From contig JAHISJ010000019.1 in NCBI GenBank assembly GCA_018818205.1, positions 1-32,919 of the forward strand: 32,919 nt of DNA, read 5' to 3'. Origin of the DNA: Patescibacteria group bacterium. GTDB lineage: Bacteria; Patescibacteriota; JABMPQ01; JAHIRA01. How positions within the stretch are numbered: position 1 is the first letter of the stretch; each line of letters opens with the position of its first letter. The notes beneath the pieces are model-generated. The model ran no database searches, had not been told where the DNA came from, and was given only the letters and a program-made list of their open reading frames with translations. Below are positions 17,801-26,440 of this stretch, in pieces. Both the position numbers and the translations under genes were made by a program.

Positions 17801-19318
17801 ATGAAATATTGTTTTATCACCACACTATTTTTTCTACACACTTTTGGGTTTGCTTTTGCAAAGAGTAACCCTACATCTAAGAGGGCATTTTCTGCTATCC
17901 CGCTTACTATTTTGCAGTTTAACGGATCACATAAGTGTCCAATTGTTCATGAGGAGGCATTAGTACAAATTTTGAACGTATATGCATATTTTCATCCTGA
18001 TTTTAAGCGAGGTAAACACGCTGTTAAATTGCGTTTCAAAAGTGCTAAAAGTCGCTATAAACAAGAAAAAGCTCGACTAAAAGAGCTACTTTCTAAAAAG
18101 GATCGTGCATTTATTCGTGAGACAAAAAAACTTGAGAAACGTTGGACAGATAAAGGGCAAGAGCAGCAATACCAGAAGCTCGAGCAAGCGCATATGCGCT
18201 TTTATATTGCCTATCCAAAAATGTTCAACAAAAATGTAGAGCAGCTTGAGCGTGCAACTTTTGCAAGGAGACTGGCGCTTCTGAGAATCGGACTCAAAGT
18301 TATGAAGAATTCCGTTGTTGTACTAAAAGACTGGGAAAACTCTGCAGATTATATGCGCAATAAATTACGTGAACACGCAAAAAAGGGTATGCGCTATTTT
18401 TACTTGATGCATTGTGCACCATCTGCGTCGACGCACATTCTAACGATGTATTTTGCAGAAATGATTGGGACGGACATGTGGCGACCACTTACTCCCAAGC
18501 GAGCATTTTACTTTGGATCACAGGTAATCTTAAAAAGTGATCCTACCTTTTATGAGAAAAAACGTTGGTTGGTACACATAGTTAATAAAGGAGACATTCT
18601 AGCAATAATGTCTACGAGATCCTTAAAACTTAAAAATGTCTCAAAAAAGACCAGGAGTGATAGGAACGACGGAAATTTTGCTCATTTTAGGGATGCGTAC
18701 TGGAGAAAGTATCGTGTACAACTTATGTCTACGCTGTTAATACCACTTTTTGCTGACCGTACAGCGGCATTTGCAAAAAATGGTAAGAAAAAGCCATTAC
18801 GCTTTGCCGCAGACTCGAGGCCGCTTTCTGGGCTTTTAAGAGAGAAATCGAATGGATACTGGTCACTGCATGCAGAATCGACATTACTTGGTGATATTCT
18901 TTCTCCTAAATATACCTTTGCTATTCATGGAGGGCTCGGGCTGTATCTCACATTAAATACCTCTTTTAGTTTAAGTGTAGGCGTTGGCTTTGGGGATGGA
19001 TTTGGAAGAAAAGGGCTGAGAGTTATCTCATATATTGGTACGTATAGCTTTTTAGGGCAATTGTCGTTTTTTGAGTTCAATTTTCACACACGTTTTTATG
19101 TGTCATTGAGACTAAGCACAGGGAAAATTAGAGAGACCATGTATGCACTTGTGGTAGGGCCAAGGCTTAGTATTGATCCTGCTTTGCTTTTTAAAAGGCG
19201 AAGTAGGATGCGTGTGCGTCTTATGAGTCTGATTGGACCTGCTCTTAGACGTAAAACGAGTACATTAGATGCTGGATTTCTTTTTGTTGCGCTTGCTGGG
19301 TTAAGCTGGCAGTTTTAA
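17801..19318 (+). CDS. Exported protein with predicted C-terminal beta-barrel (barrel paralog 2)
   Basis: SD GGAGGG; signal peptide MKYCFITTLFFLHTFGFAFAK; C-terminus alternating strands ending LAGLSWQF*; similar to the 19651 gene product. Confidence 0.75.
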   Translation: MKYCFITTLFFLHTFGFAFAKSNPTSKRAFSAIPLTILQFNGSHKCPIVHEEALVQILNVYAYFHPDFKRGKHAVKLRFKSAKSRYKQEKARLKELLSKKDRAFIRETKKLEKRWTDKGQEQQYQKLEQAHMRFYIAYPKMFNKNVEQLERATFARRLALLRIGLKVMKNSVVVLKDWENSADYMRNKLREHAKKGMRYFYLMHCAPSASTHILTMYFAEMIGTDMWRPLTPKRAFYFGSQVILKSDPTFYEKKRWLVHIVNKGDILAIMSTRSLKLKNVSKKTRSDRNDGNFAHFRDAYWRKYRVQLMSTLLIPLFADRTAAFAKNGKKKPLRFAADSRPLSGLLREKSNGYWSLHAESTLLGDILSPKYTFAIHGGLGLYLTLNTSFSLSVGVGFGDGFGRKGLRVISYIGTYSFLGQLSFFEFNFHTRFYVSLRLSTGKIRETMYALVVGPRLSIDPALLFKRRSRMRVRLMSLIGPALRRKTSTLDAGFLFVALAGLSWQF

Positions 19319-19332
19319 AAGGAGAGAAAATA

Positions 19333-19491
19333 ATGAAAAGAGCATTTGTACCTCTTATTATTGGCTTAGCTGTTTATTTCTTGTCAAGTTTCCTGTATAT
19401 TGTCGTTGAAGTTGATCGAGAGTTTCTGAAAAAAAATAATGTTATGTGGTGTTTGGATACTTTTTGCAGTTCTATTTATGATTGTGAATAA
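19333..19491 (+). CDS. Small single-TM protein (52 aa)
   Basis: SD AGGAGAG; MKRAFVPLIIGLAVYFLSSFLYIVVEVDREFLKKNNVMWCLDTFCSSIYDCE*; shorter than the smallest ORFs listed in the supplied track. Confidence 0.6.
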   Translation: MKRAFVPLIIGLAVYFLSSFLYIVVEVDREFLKKNNVMWCLDTFCSSIYDCE

Positions 19492-19502
19492 AACTTTGTG
19501 CG

Positions 19503-19535
19503 AATGGGTGATCTTAATCTAGGTCACCCATTTTT
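19503..19535 (+). terminator. Rho-independent terminator
   Basis: AATGGGTGA-tcttaatctagg-TCACCCATT followed by T tract. Confidence 0.8.
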
Positions 19536-19582
19536 GATACCAAAAAAAGAGCTGTGTGTACTATAAAAAATCTTGTTATATT

Positions 19583-19617
19583 TTCACGCTTGACTATATA
19601 GAAAAAAGATGGTACAT
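19583..19617 (+). promoter_or_regulatory. Putative sigma70-type promoter of the 19651 gene
   Basis: TTGACT, 17-bp spacer (ATATAGAAAAAAGATGG), TACATT. Confidence 0.65.
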
Positions 19618-19650
19618 TATGGAGCTTTTTTGAAAATAACAGGAGGGATT

Positions 19651-20790
19651 ATGAGATACACTTTTTTTCTTAGCATCATCATCTGTATTTTTTGTTTCAA
19701 TTCAAGCAATTCCTTTGCGAAAAAGAACATTGTTGGGATTATGTATTTTGTGCACAAAAGTATTCGTAAGGAACCCGATATCTGTAGAGGTCTTATTGAT
19801 CGATTTGTGAAAACCGTTAAAACAAGATTGCCATTTCATACTATTAAATTGGTGCGGTCGTGGGAGATTGGAACGAGTGTTTTAAAGCACATTAGAGATT
19901 TAAATCTGCAGGGAATGAAATACTTCTTCACCGTTAAATGCAGTGTTATATGTAATTCACGCGCACTTACTGTTTCTCTTAATGTGGTACCAAGGCCATG
20001 TTGGATAGAGGTCACCCTTGGTAGTAGAACGTGGAAATGCAAGATTGAGTATAAAACAACCACTGCTGCATATTATTTTGGTGACAAGCACGGGATTCAA
20101 GGTGGACTTAAAGCAAAAAAATCTACTTACAACTATTTTGGTGTAAAAGTAAGAAAGATGGCTTTAGAGCAGTATCACAAGTTGAGAAACGTGTATGCCA
20201 GTCGGTACAACTTGCCACTCTATCCGCCAGAGCAACTTTCACGAGACATTGGTTATATGGCGGATTTAATTACGGGAAGACGAGACTCATACGATCTTAT
20301 CTTGACGCGACATATGAGCAAATGTGGCATGTCACTTCTTGCGGTTGGTTTTGCTGACACGCTTAAATTACAGTCGTATCACTCGCTTTCTGGAATGCTT
20401 GAGGTATATTATATTCTGGACAGAAACGTTACATTACGATTTTCTTTTGGAGTAGGCGAGGGGCTTAAAAATAGGGGAGTCAGGACGCAGTTTTTTGCGG
20501 GTGTTTCATACTTAATTTTTGAGCGGTGGCGCAGCGGCTTTCAGCTTAATGTTGGCCTTTTGTATACTGGTCAACTTGCGTTTTCCCAAACCAAAGTTAG
20601 GTTTCATTTGCATGGTGTTCTTGTGGGGCTTGAAGCGTCTTTAGATCCTGCAGTACTTATTAATAGAGACAGTTCGTTTCGATTATCACTTAGAACAATT
20701 ATTGGACCTGGTGTACGTATCGGTAGCACAGGAATGCCGTATTTTGCATTGCCAGCGAGTGCATTGTTTGGTCTATCATATCAGTTTTAA
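19651..20790 (+). CDS. Exported protein with predicted C-terminal beta-barrel (barrel paralog 3)
   Basis: Start reassigned from 19609 to ATG 19651 (SD AGGAGGG); signal peptide MRYTFFLSIIICIFCFNSSNSFAK; C-terminus ends ALFGLSYQF*. Confidence 0.75.
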   Translation: MRYTFFLSIIICIFCFNSSNSFAKKNIVGIMYFVHKSIRKEPDICRGLIDRFVKTVKTRLPFHTIKLVRSWEIGTSVLKHIRDLNLQGMKYFFTVKCSVICNSRALTVSLNVVPRPCWIEVTLGSRTWKCKIEYKTTTAAYYFGDKHGIQGGLKAKKSTYNYFGVKVRKMALEQYHKLRNVYASRYNLPLYPPEQLSRDIGYMADLITGRRDSYDLILTRHMSKCGMSLLAVGFADTLKLQSYHSLSGMLEVYYILDRNVTLRFSFGVGEGLKNRGVRTQFFAGVSYLIFERWRSGFQLNVGLLYTGQLAFSQTKVRFHLHGVLVGLEASLDPAVLINRDSSFRLSLRTIIGPGVRIGSTGMPYFALPASALFGLSYQF

Positions 20791-20821
20791 CTCACAGTAC
20801 CGTGTACTTGTGAGTTTTTTG
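20789..20821 (+). terminator. Rho-independent terminator
   Basis: AACTCACAGTAC-CGT-GTACTTGTGAGTT (12 bp, one bulge) followed by T tract. Confidence 0.85.
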
Positions 20822-20925
20822 TTTTTCGCAGAAAAAGTAGCATTCTATCGTATTCTTGTAGTAAGTATTTCATATCTGTTTTAATGTGATAAAATTACCA
20901 TAGAGATTAACACTAGTGATTTTCT

Positions 20926-22089
20926 ATGAACATACTCATATTTAACATGAGTTCGTATTCTGAGTGGACAAAAAAAGACATTCCCAATAGGAATCGTCAT
21001 GTGCTTTTTGAATTGCTAAAAAGACCCGATGTAGAAAAAATTGTATCAGTCGATTTTATGCCGTTTACAAAAAAGAGAGCACTCCGCATGTATATGGAGG
21101 ATTTTTTCCATGGTGATGGTGAGGTGATTTCAAAAACTGCCTTTGATGTCTTGAGGAAGGTAAACAAGAAGCTCTATATCTATACTTCGGTAAGATCCGC
21201 ACTTTTTAGTGAAGATGCCTTTTATGCTCATTTAAAGAAAAGGCTTGAGAAGATTGATATGAATACCTTTGTTTTGTGGTCATATTTTCCGTATTATGTG
21301 GGTTATTTTGACTACTTTTCTTCCGCACAAAAAAAGGTCTTTGATACGGTTGATGATTGGAGTAAACATCCAAATTTTTCTGAAAAAAAAGAACAGCTTG
21401 AAGCAAATTATAAAACCATAGATAAAAAAGCAGACGTGGTATTTACGGTGTCTGAAAAACTTAAAGATATCTATCCAAGCAACAATAATGTTCATTGGAT
21501 ACCAAATGGGGTTGATTTTGATCATTTCCAAAAGAAAATAGACAAAGAAGACGAGGTAATAAAAAGACTTAAAGAGATTAAAGAACCACGGGTAGCGTAT
21601 GTTGGTATTATTCAAAAGCGAGTTGATTTTGAGTTGGTTGCTCGCGTTGCAAGGATGAACCCACGTGTCTCTTTTGTGTTCTTTGGCCCTCTTTGGCCAG
21701 ATGCAGAGGATGAAAAAGTGCGGAGTTTAGACAATGTGCATTTGCTTGGTCCGGTGAGATACGGTATGTTGCCAAAAGCGCTCAGTTTATGTAGTGTAGG
21801 CATGATTCCTCACGTGGTAGATGCGTTTACTGACACTATGAATCCGTTAAAGATGTACGATTATTTAGCAACTGGTCTTCCTGTGGTAACTACTTCAGTT
21901 GCAGGAGTAGGGAAGTATAGTGATGTAGTAACGGAAGCTACAAGCACTGAGGCGTTTAGTAGTGCAGTGCAACATGCGATTTTGTATTCTAAAAATGAAC
22001 ATATGCAAGACAAGAGACGAGAAGTAGCAAAAAAATGTTCGTGGAATCGTACGGTCAATGCTATGATGTCAGTAATTAAAGACACTTAA
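20926..22089 (+). CDS. GT4-like glycosyltransferase
   Basis: VFTVSEKLKDIYP...NVHWIPNGVDFDHF...AYVGIIQKRVDFELV...GMIPHVVDAFTDTMNPLKMYDYLATGLPVVTT. Confidence 0.87.
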   Translation: MNILIFNMSSYSEWTKKDIPNRNRHVLFELLKRPDVEKIVSVDFMPFTKKRALRMYMEDFFHGDGEVISKTAFDVLRKVNKKLYIYTSVRSALFSEDAFYAHLKKRLEKIDMNTFVLWSYFPYYVGYFDYFSSAQKKVFDTVDDWSKHPNFSEKKEQLEANYKTIDKKADVVFTVSEKLKDIYPSNNNVHWIPNGVDFDHFQKKIDKEDEVIKRLKEIKEPRVAYVGIIQKRVDFELVARVARMNPRVSFVFFGPLWPDAEDEKVRSLDNVHLLGPVRYGMLPKALSLCSVGMIPHVVDAFTDTMNPLKMYDYLATGLPVVTTSVAGVGKYSDVVTEATSTEAFSSAVQHAILYSKNEHMQDKRREVAKKCSWNRTVNAMMSVIKDT

Positions 22090-22094
22090 ATTCT

Positions 22095-22967
22095 ATGGAT
22101 CTCTCAGTTTTGATAGTCAATTGGAATACCAAAGATCTTCTTAAGGAATCGCTTGAGAGTATTTTTGCGTATACCAGAGAAATCGATTTTGAAGTTATTG
22201 TTTTTGATAATGGCTCTACCGATGGCAGTATAGAAATGGTAAAATCTGAATTTCCTGATGTGGTTTTGATTGAAAGTCCAGAGAATAAGGGGTTTGTTGT
22301 AGGAAATTTAGAGGGGTATAAAAAGAGCACCGGGAAATATGTAGTGATGTTTAATAGTGATGCGTATTTAAAAAGTGATGCTTTTTCTACAATGGTGAGC
22401 TATTTGGAAAAGCATAGTAATGTAGGTATCCTTGGTCCTAAGCTCTTGTATCCAAATGGTGATTTGCAGGAATCATGCAGACGATTTCCTGATTTTACAT
22501 CGCAAGCTATGATTTTGCTTAAACTTCATAATCTTTTCCCACATTTTGGGCCTATTTCTCGCTATTATATGCGTAATTTCTCGTATGACAAGACGAGTGA
22601 AGTCGATCAAGTAATGGGAGCGTGTCTTGTAACTAGACGATCTATTATTGAGGACATTGGTTTTTTAGATGATACATTTTGGGCATGGTTTGAGGAAGTT
22701 GATTATTGTAAGAGAGTGAAGGATAGGGGATATATAAACATTTTCTATCCGGGGATAGCGGTGTATCATCATAAAGGGCAGAGCTTTAAAAATCTTACAA
22801 AACGACAGCGTCTTTTTAATACGAGTATGCGGTATTATTTTAAGAAACATAAACCGTACATACAGTATTTGGGGATCACAGCGCTCTGGCCTGTAAGCAT
22901 GATACTTTCATACCTTACTCAGCTTATAGTCTACGTGTTTCCGGTCAAAAAAGATAAAAATCTATAA
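22095..22967 (+). CDS. GT2-family glycosyltransferase
   Basis: DLSVLIVNWNTKDLLKESLESIF...VFDNGSTDGSIEMV...FNSDAYL. Confidence 0.9.
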   Translation: MDLSVLIVNWNTKDLLKESLESIFAYTREIDFEVIVFDNGSTDGSIEMVKSEFPDVVLIESPENKGFVVGNLEGYKKSTGKYVVMFNSDAYLKSDAFSTMVSYLEKHSNVGILGPKLLYPNGDLQESCRRFPDFTSQAMILLKLHNLFPHFGPISRYYMRNFSYDKTSEVDQVMGACLVTRRSIIEDIGFLDDTFWAWFEEVDYCKRVKDRGYINIFYPGIAVYHHKGQSFKNLTKRQRLFNTSMRYYFKKHKPYIQYLGITALWPVSMILSYLTQLIVYVFPVKKDKNL

Positions 22968-22970
22968 ATT

Positions 22971-24548
22971 ATGTTTACATCTGAGGTTAAAAAAATTGGT
23001 CTCCTGGTATTGCTGGGCTTCGGACTCTACCTTCTTTCTTTTGTTGGGTATCTGTCCCCCGTATTAAATAGCGTGTTTTTTTGGGTGATACTTTTTGTTG
23101 CGGCATTTTTTACGGTCAAAAAACTTGAGTATGGTGTTTTGTTTTTACTGTTTGAGCTTGCAATAGGGGTAAAAGGGTATTTGTTTTCTTTTAATCTCTT
23201 GGGGTTTGTTGTTTCTCTACGATTAGCACTCTTTGCGCTTGTTTTTCTGATTTGGCTCTACAGAGTGATTAAAGAAAAGAAGCCTATTAGATTTGCTCAG
23301 TCTAAACTGTTTCCAGTCTATGCGTTGTTTACACTCTATATAGTGGTTGGCATGATTTTGGGCCTTGCACACGGAAACTCACTTAAAAACGTCTTTTTTG
23401 ATGTAAATGGATACTTCTATTTTGCGTTAGCGTTTCCGTTGTTTCAGGTATTTTATACAAAGAAGGCATATAAAAAACTCATCAGCGTGCTTATTGCAGG
23501 AGGGATAACTATTAGCCTTTTTTCACTTTTTGTTGCGCTTGAATTTACGTTTTTACATCAGGATTCACGACCTGATCTTGCTGAAGCGGTATCTACTGAG
23601 CTTACGCTTGAAGATGCAGACGATGAGGAAATGAGGGAAAAACTCTCACATTCTGTTACCGCAAAAGACGAACTTAAAGAAAGTTTTGGTCTGTCTCGCA
23701 ATTTTGAAAATCAAAAACCACCCATTTACCGGTGGACACAAGATGTGAGTATCGCAGAAATATCGTATCTTGCGGGGCCGTTTTTTAGAGTGTTTTCACC
23801 GGGACAGATATACTCACTTGCGCTCTTTATCATTGCACTTTTTTTCTTATTCCATACATTCTTAAGTAAAAGCAAAAAAGAGGTGCTTCTAAAGTTACCA
23901 CGGTGGTTTTTAATTGGAGCGCTTGCTCTTTCCGGTGTTGTGGTAATTTTAGGCTTTTCGCGTAGCCTTTGGCTTGGCATGCTTGCAGCAATTATTTACG
24001 GACTTTTTTCTGTACCGTTTAAGAAGGCAATGAAGATTGTATTTTGTGGTGTCGTGGTGCTTATTATTGCGGTGCTATTGCTTGTTTTCTTAGCACCGAG
24101 TGCCTATTCGCTTATTGAAGGAAGAGTTACCAGTATTATCAATCCATCTCAAGAGTCATCAGGGTCAAATAGAATCAATGTGCTTGGACCTGCGCTTGAT
24201 CAAATTTGGGAAAATCCTTTGTTTGGAACTGGCTACGGCACTACCATTGAATATGAAAGTGTTGTGCCTGAGAAATACGGTACGCTCAGAGTGTTTGCCT
24301 TTGAATGGGCATACCTTGATACTATTATCGAGATTGGCGTGGTTGGCTTGTTTTTATACTTTGTACTTTTATTTTCAGTTATCACGCGACTCGGGTATAG
24401 GGGGTATGTGTTTTATCAGGCACTGCTTTTTGCGCTTCTTGTTGCAAACATTACCACACCGTACTTGAACCATCCTTTAGGGATAGGACTAGTTCTTATT
24501 GGTATGGTGCTCGCAGAACGTAAAGCGATTCATAAGAAAAGTAAATGA
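22971..24548 (+). CDS. O-antigen ligase/polymerase-like membrane protein
   Basis: Polytopic; GSNRINVLGPALDQIWENPLFGTGYGT motif typical of the Wzy/WaaL family. Confidence 0.82.
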   Translation: MFTSEVKKIGLLVLLGFGLYLLSFVGYLSPVLNSVFFWVILFVAAFFTVKKLEYGVLFLLFELAIGVKGYLFSFNLLGFVVSLRLALFALVFLIWLYRVIKEKKPIRFAQSKLFPVYALFTLYIVVGMILGLAHGNSLKNVFFDVNGYFYFALAFPLFQVFYTKKAYKKLISVLIAGGITISLFSLFVALEFTFLHQDSRPDLAEAVSTELTLEDADDEEMREKLSHSVTAKDELKESFGLSRNFENQKPPIYRWTQDVSIAEISYLAGPFFRVFSPGQIYSLALFIIALFFLFHTFLSKSKKEVLLKLPRWFLIGALALSGVVVILGFSRSLWLGMLAAIIYGLFSVPFKKAMKIVFCGVVVLIIAVLLLVFLAPSAYSLIEGRVTSIINPSQESSGSNRINVLGPALDQIWENPLFGTGYGTTIEYESVVPEKYGTLRVFAFEWAYLDTIIEIGVVGLFLYFVLLFSVITRLGYRGYVFYQALLFALLVANITTPYLNHPLGIGLVLIGMVLAERKAIHKKSK

Positions 24549-25531
24549 GGCCACTAGTAAGCGTTATTATTGTTACGTTTAATAGTGAGCGGTACCTACC
24601 GCATCTTTTTAAATCGATTAAAAATCAGACATGGTATGAGAAGTGTGAAGTGATTGTTATAGATAATGATTCTAAAGACGGAACGAAAAAGATAGTGCAC
24701 AATGAGCACTGCAGTGTCATTGAAAATAATGATAACGCAGGATTTGCAAAAGCGAACAATCAAGGCATAGAACGTGTAATGGGGGACTATATCTTTTGCC
24801 TAAACCACGATGTTATTTTGGAAGAAGACTATATAGAAAACCTAGTTACTTTTTTGGAAGAACACAAAAAAGCTGGAGCAGTATCAGGTACGGTTAAAAA
24901 ATGGGATTTTGCAAATAGAAAAAAGACAGAGAAAATAGATACGCTTGGCTTTAAGATGTATAAAAATCATAAAGTTGTCGATATTACAGAAAAACCGGAT
25001 GGGGACCTTCCTTCATATGATGTGTTTGGTGTTTCTGCTGCTGTGGTAATGTACCGTAAATCATGTTTAGATACTCTTCGGGATATTTCTGGTCACTACT
25101 TTGATGATGATTTGGTAAGTTATAAGGAAGATGTGGATATAGCGTATCGTATCTTGCATGCGGGATACACGTCGAGTATTGTGCGAGATGCCGTGGCGTA
25201 TCATGATAGGTGGGAGACGGGGAGTGGGCAATCAAGCGTTAAGCAAAAAAGAGAAGCTCGTAAATCAAAACCCGTTTTTATTAATCAGCTCAGTTATCGA
25301 AATCATTTGATAGTTCTTTTTAAGAATGAGTTTTGGTCAAATCTCCTTATTTATTCAGTATTCATTCTTTTTTTTGAATTGCAGAAGTTTGTATATTTTC
25401 TTTTGTTTGAGCCAAAAACGGTGCTTGGGCTGGGGCAGTTTATTAAGGCAATTCCTTTGACTCGTGCAAAAAGACGTGCTATTTTTAATAAGACGACCAT
25501 TTCTAAGCAAGATATTAGAAAGTGGTATTAG
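24545..25531 (+). CDS. GT2-family glycosyltransferase
   Basis: VSVIIVTFNSERYLPHLFKSIKNQT...VIDNDSKDGTKKIV...EDVDIAYRILHAGY. Confidence 0.9.
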   Translation: MRPLVSVIIVTFNSERYLPHLFKSIKNQTWYEKCEVIVIDNDSKDGTKKIVHNEHCSVIENNDNAGFAKANNQGIERVMGDYIFCLNHDVILEEDYIENLVTFLEEHKKAGAVSGTVKKWDFANRKKTEKIDTLGFKMYKNHKVVDITEKPDGDLPSYDVFGVSAAVVMYRKSCLDTLRDISGHYFDDDLVSYKEDVDIAYRILHAGYTSSIVRDAVAYHDRWETGSGQSSVKQKREARKSKPVFINQLSYRNHLIVLFKNEFWSNLLIYSVFILFFELQKFVYFLLFEPKTVLGLGQFIKAIPLTRAKRRAIFNKTTISKQDIRKWY

Positions 25532-25536
25532 TGGTA

Positions 25537-25565
25537 GTAAACCCATAAAGGGTTTACCTTTATTT
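25537..25565 (+). terminator. Hairpin between GT2 genes, possible weak terminator/attenuator
   Basis: GTAAACCC-ATAAA-GGGTTTAC perfect 8-bp stem, then CTTTATTT. Confidence 0.55.
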
Positions 25566-25573
25566 AATGTACT

Positions 25574-26440
25574 ATGAGCGAGCAGACACTAGAAAAATCA
25601 GGTGAAAAGACGGATATGACGCTATCTATCATTATTGTTCATTACAAAACGCCGTCGCTACTGAGGCAATGTATCAGAAGCATCAGAAAGCATGAACCGT
25701 CCTTTAAGTACGAGATTATTGTTGTAGACAATAACTCGATGGACGAAACTGCTCAGATGATTGAGGAAGATTTTCCTTCCATCACCATGATTGCTAATAA
25801 AGAGAATCTTGGGTTTCCAAAGGCGGTCAATCAGGGTATTCGTGTGTCAAAAGGCAGGTACGTATTGCTTCTAAATCCAGATATTACTGCACTTCCGGGA
25901 GTACTTGAGAATATGATTACATACATGACCAAGCATCCTGATATTGGTATGCTTGGTCCAAAGCTCCAAAATCCAAATGGTTCACTACAGCTTTCTTGTT
26001 TTGATTCATATCCAAACGTACGACTCATTATTTATAGACGAACGTTTCTTGGAAACTTTAAGCGTCCTCAAAAGCAGATCAGAAAGTTTACCTTGGCAGA
26101 TTGGGATCATGGCTCAAAGCGAGAAGTGGCGTGGATTTTAGGGTCAACAATGCTTGCGAGACGTGAGGCGATTGATGATGTTGGCCTCATGGATGAACGG
26201 TTTTTTATGTATATGGAGGACGTGGATTGGTGTAGACGTTTTTGGAATAAGGGGTGGAAAGTACTGTACTATCCGGATTTTCATATGATTCACTACTATG
26301 CACGTGCATCGGCATCCAGTCCTAATGTTTTTTTTGCTTTTTTCAATAAACAAACACGCATTCATATTGTGAGTGCGATAAAATTCATCTTAAAATATGC
26401 AAAACAAAATGAATCGAAGGACAAACAAACTAAAACCTAA
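25574..26440 (+). CDS. GT2-family (rhamnosyltransferase-like) glycosyltransferase
   Basis: LSIIIVHYKTPSLLRQCIRSIRKH...VVDNNSMDETAQMI...LLNPDITALPG...MEDVDWCRRFWNKG. Confidence 0.9.
   Translation: MSEQTLEKSGEKTDMTLSIIIVHYKTPSLLRQCIRSIRKHEPSFKYEIIVVDNNSMDETAQMIEEDFPSITMIANKENLGFPKAVNQGIRVSKGRYVLLLNPDITALPGVLENMITYMTKHPDIGMLGPKLQNPNGSLQLSCFDSYPNVRLIIYRRTFLGNFKRPQKQIRKFTLADWDHGSKREVAWILGSTMLARREAIDDVGLMDERFFMYMEDVDWCRRFWNKGWKVLYYPDFHMIHYYARASASSPNVFFAFFNKQTRIHIVSAIKFILKYAKQNESKDKQTKT

Noticed and set aside
19609-19650. Upstream start ATG 19609 for the third barrel gene
   Set aside because: It overlaps the predicted promoter spacer/-10 and precedes the likely TSS; ATG 19651 has an SD and gives a proper signal peptide.
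13309-20925. Island as a transposon, prophage or integrative element
   Set aside because: No transposase, integrase, phage structural gene, tRNA or convincing terminal repeats were found at either boundary.
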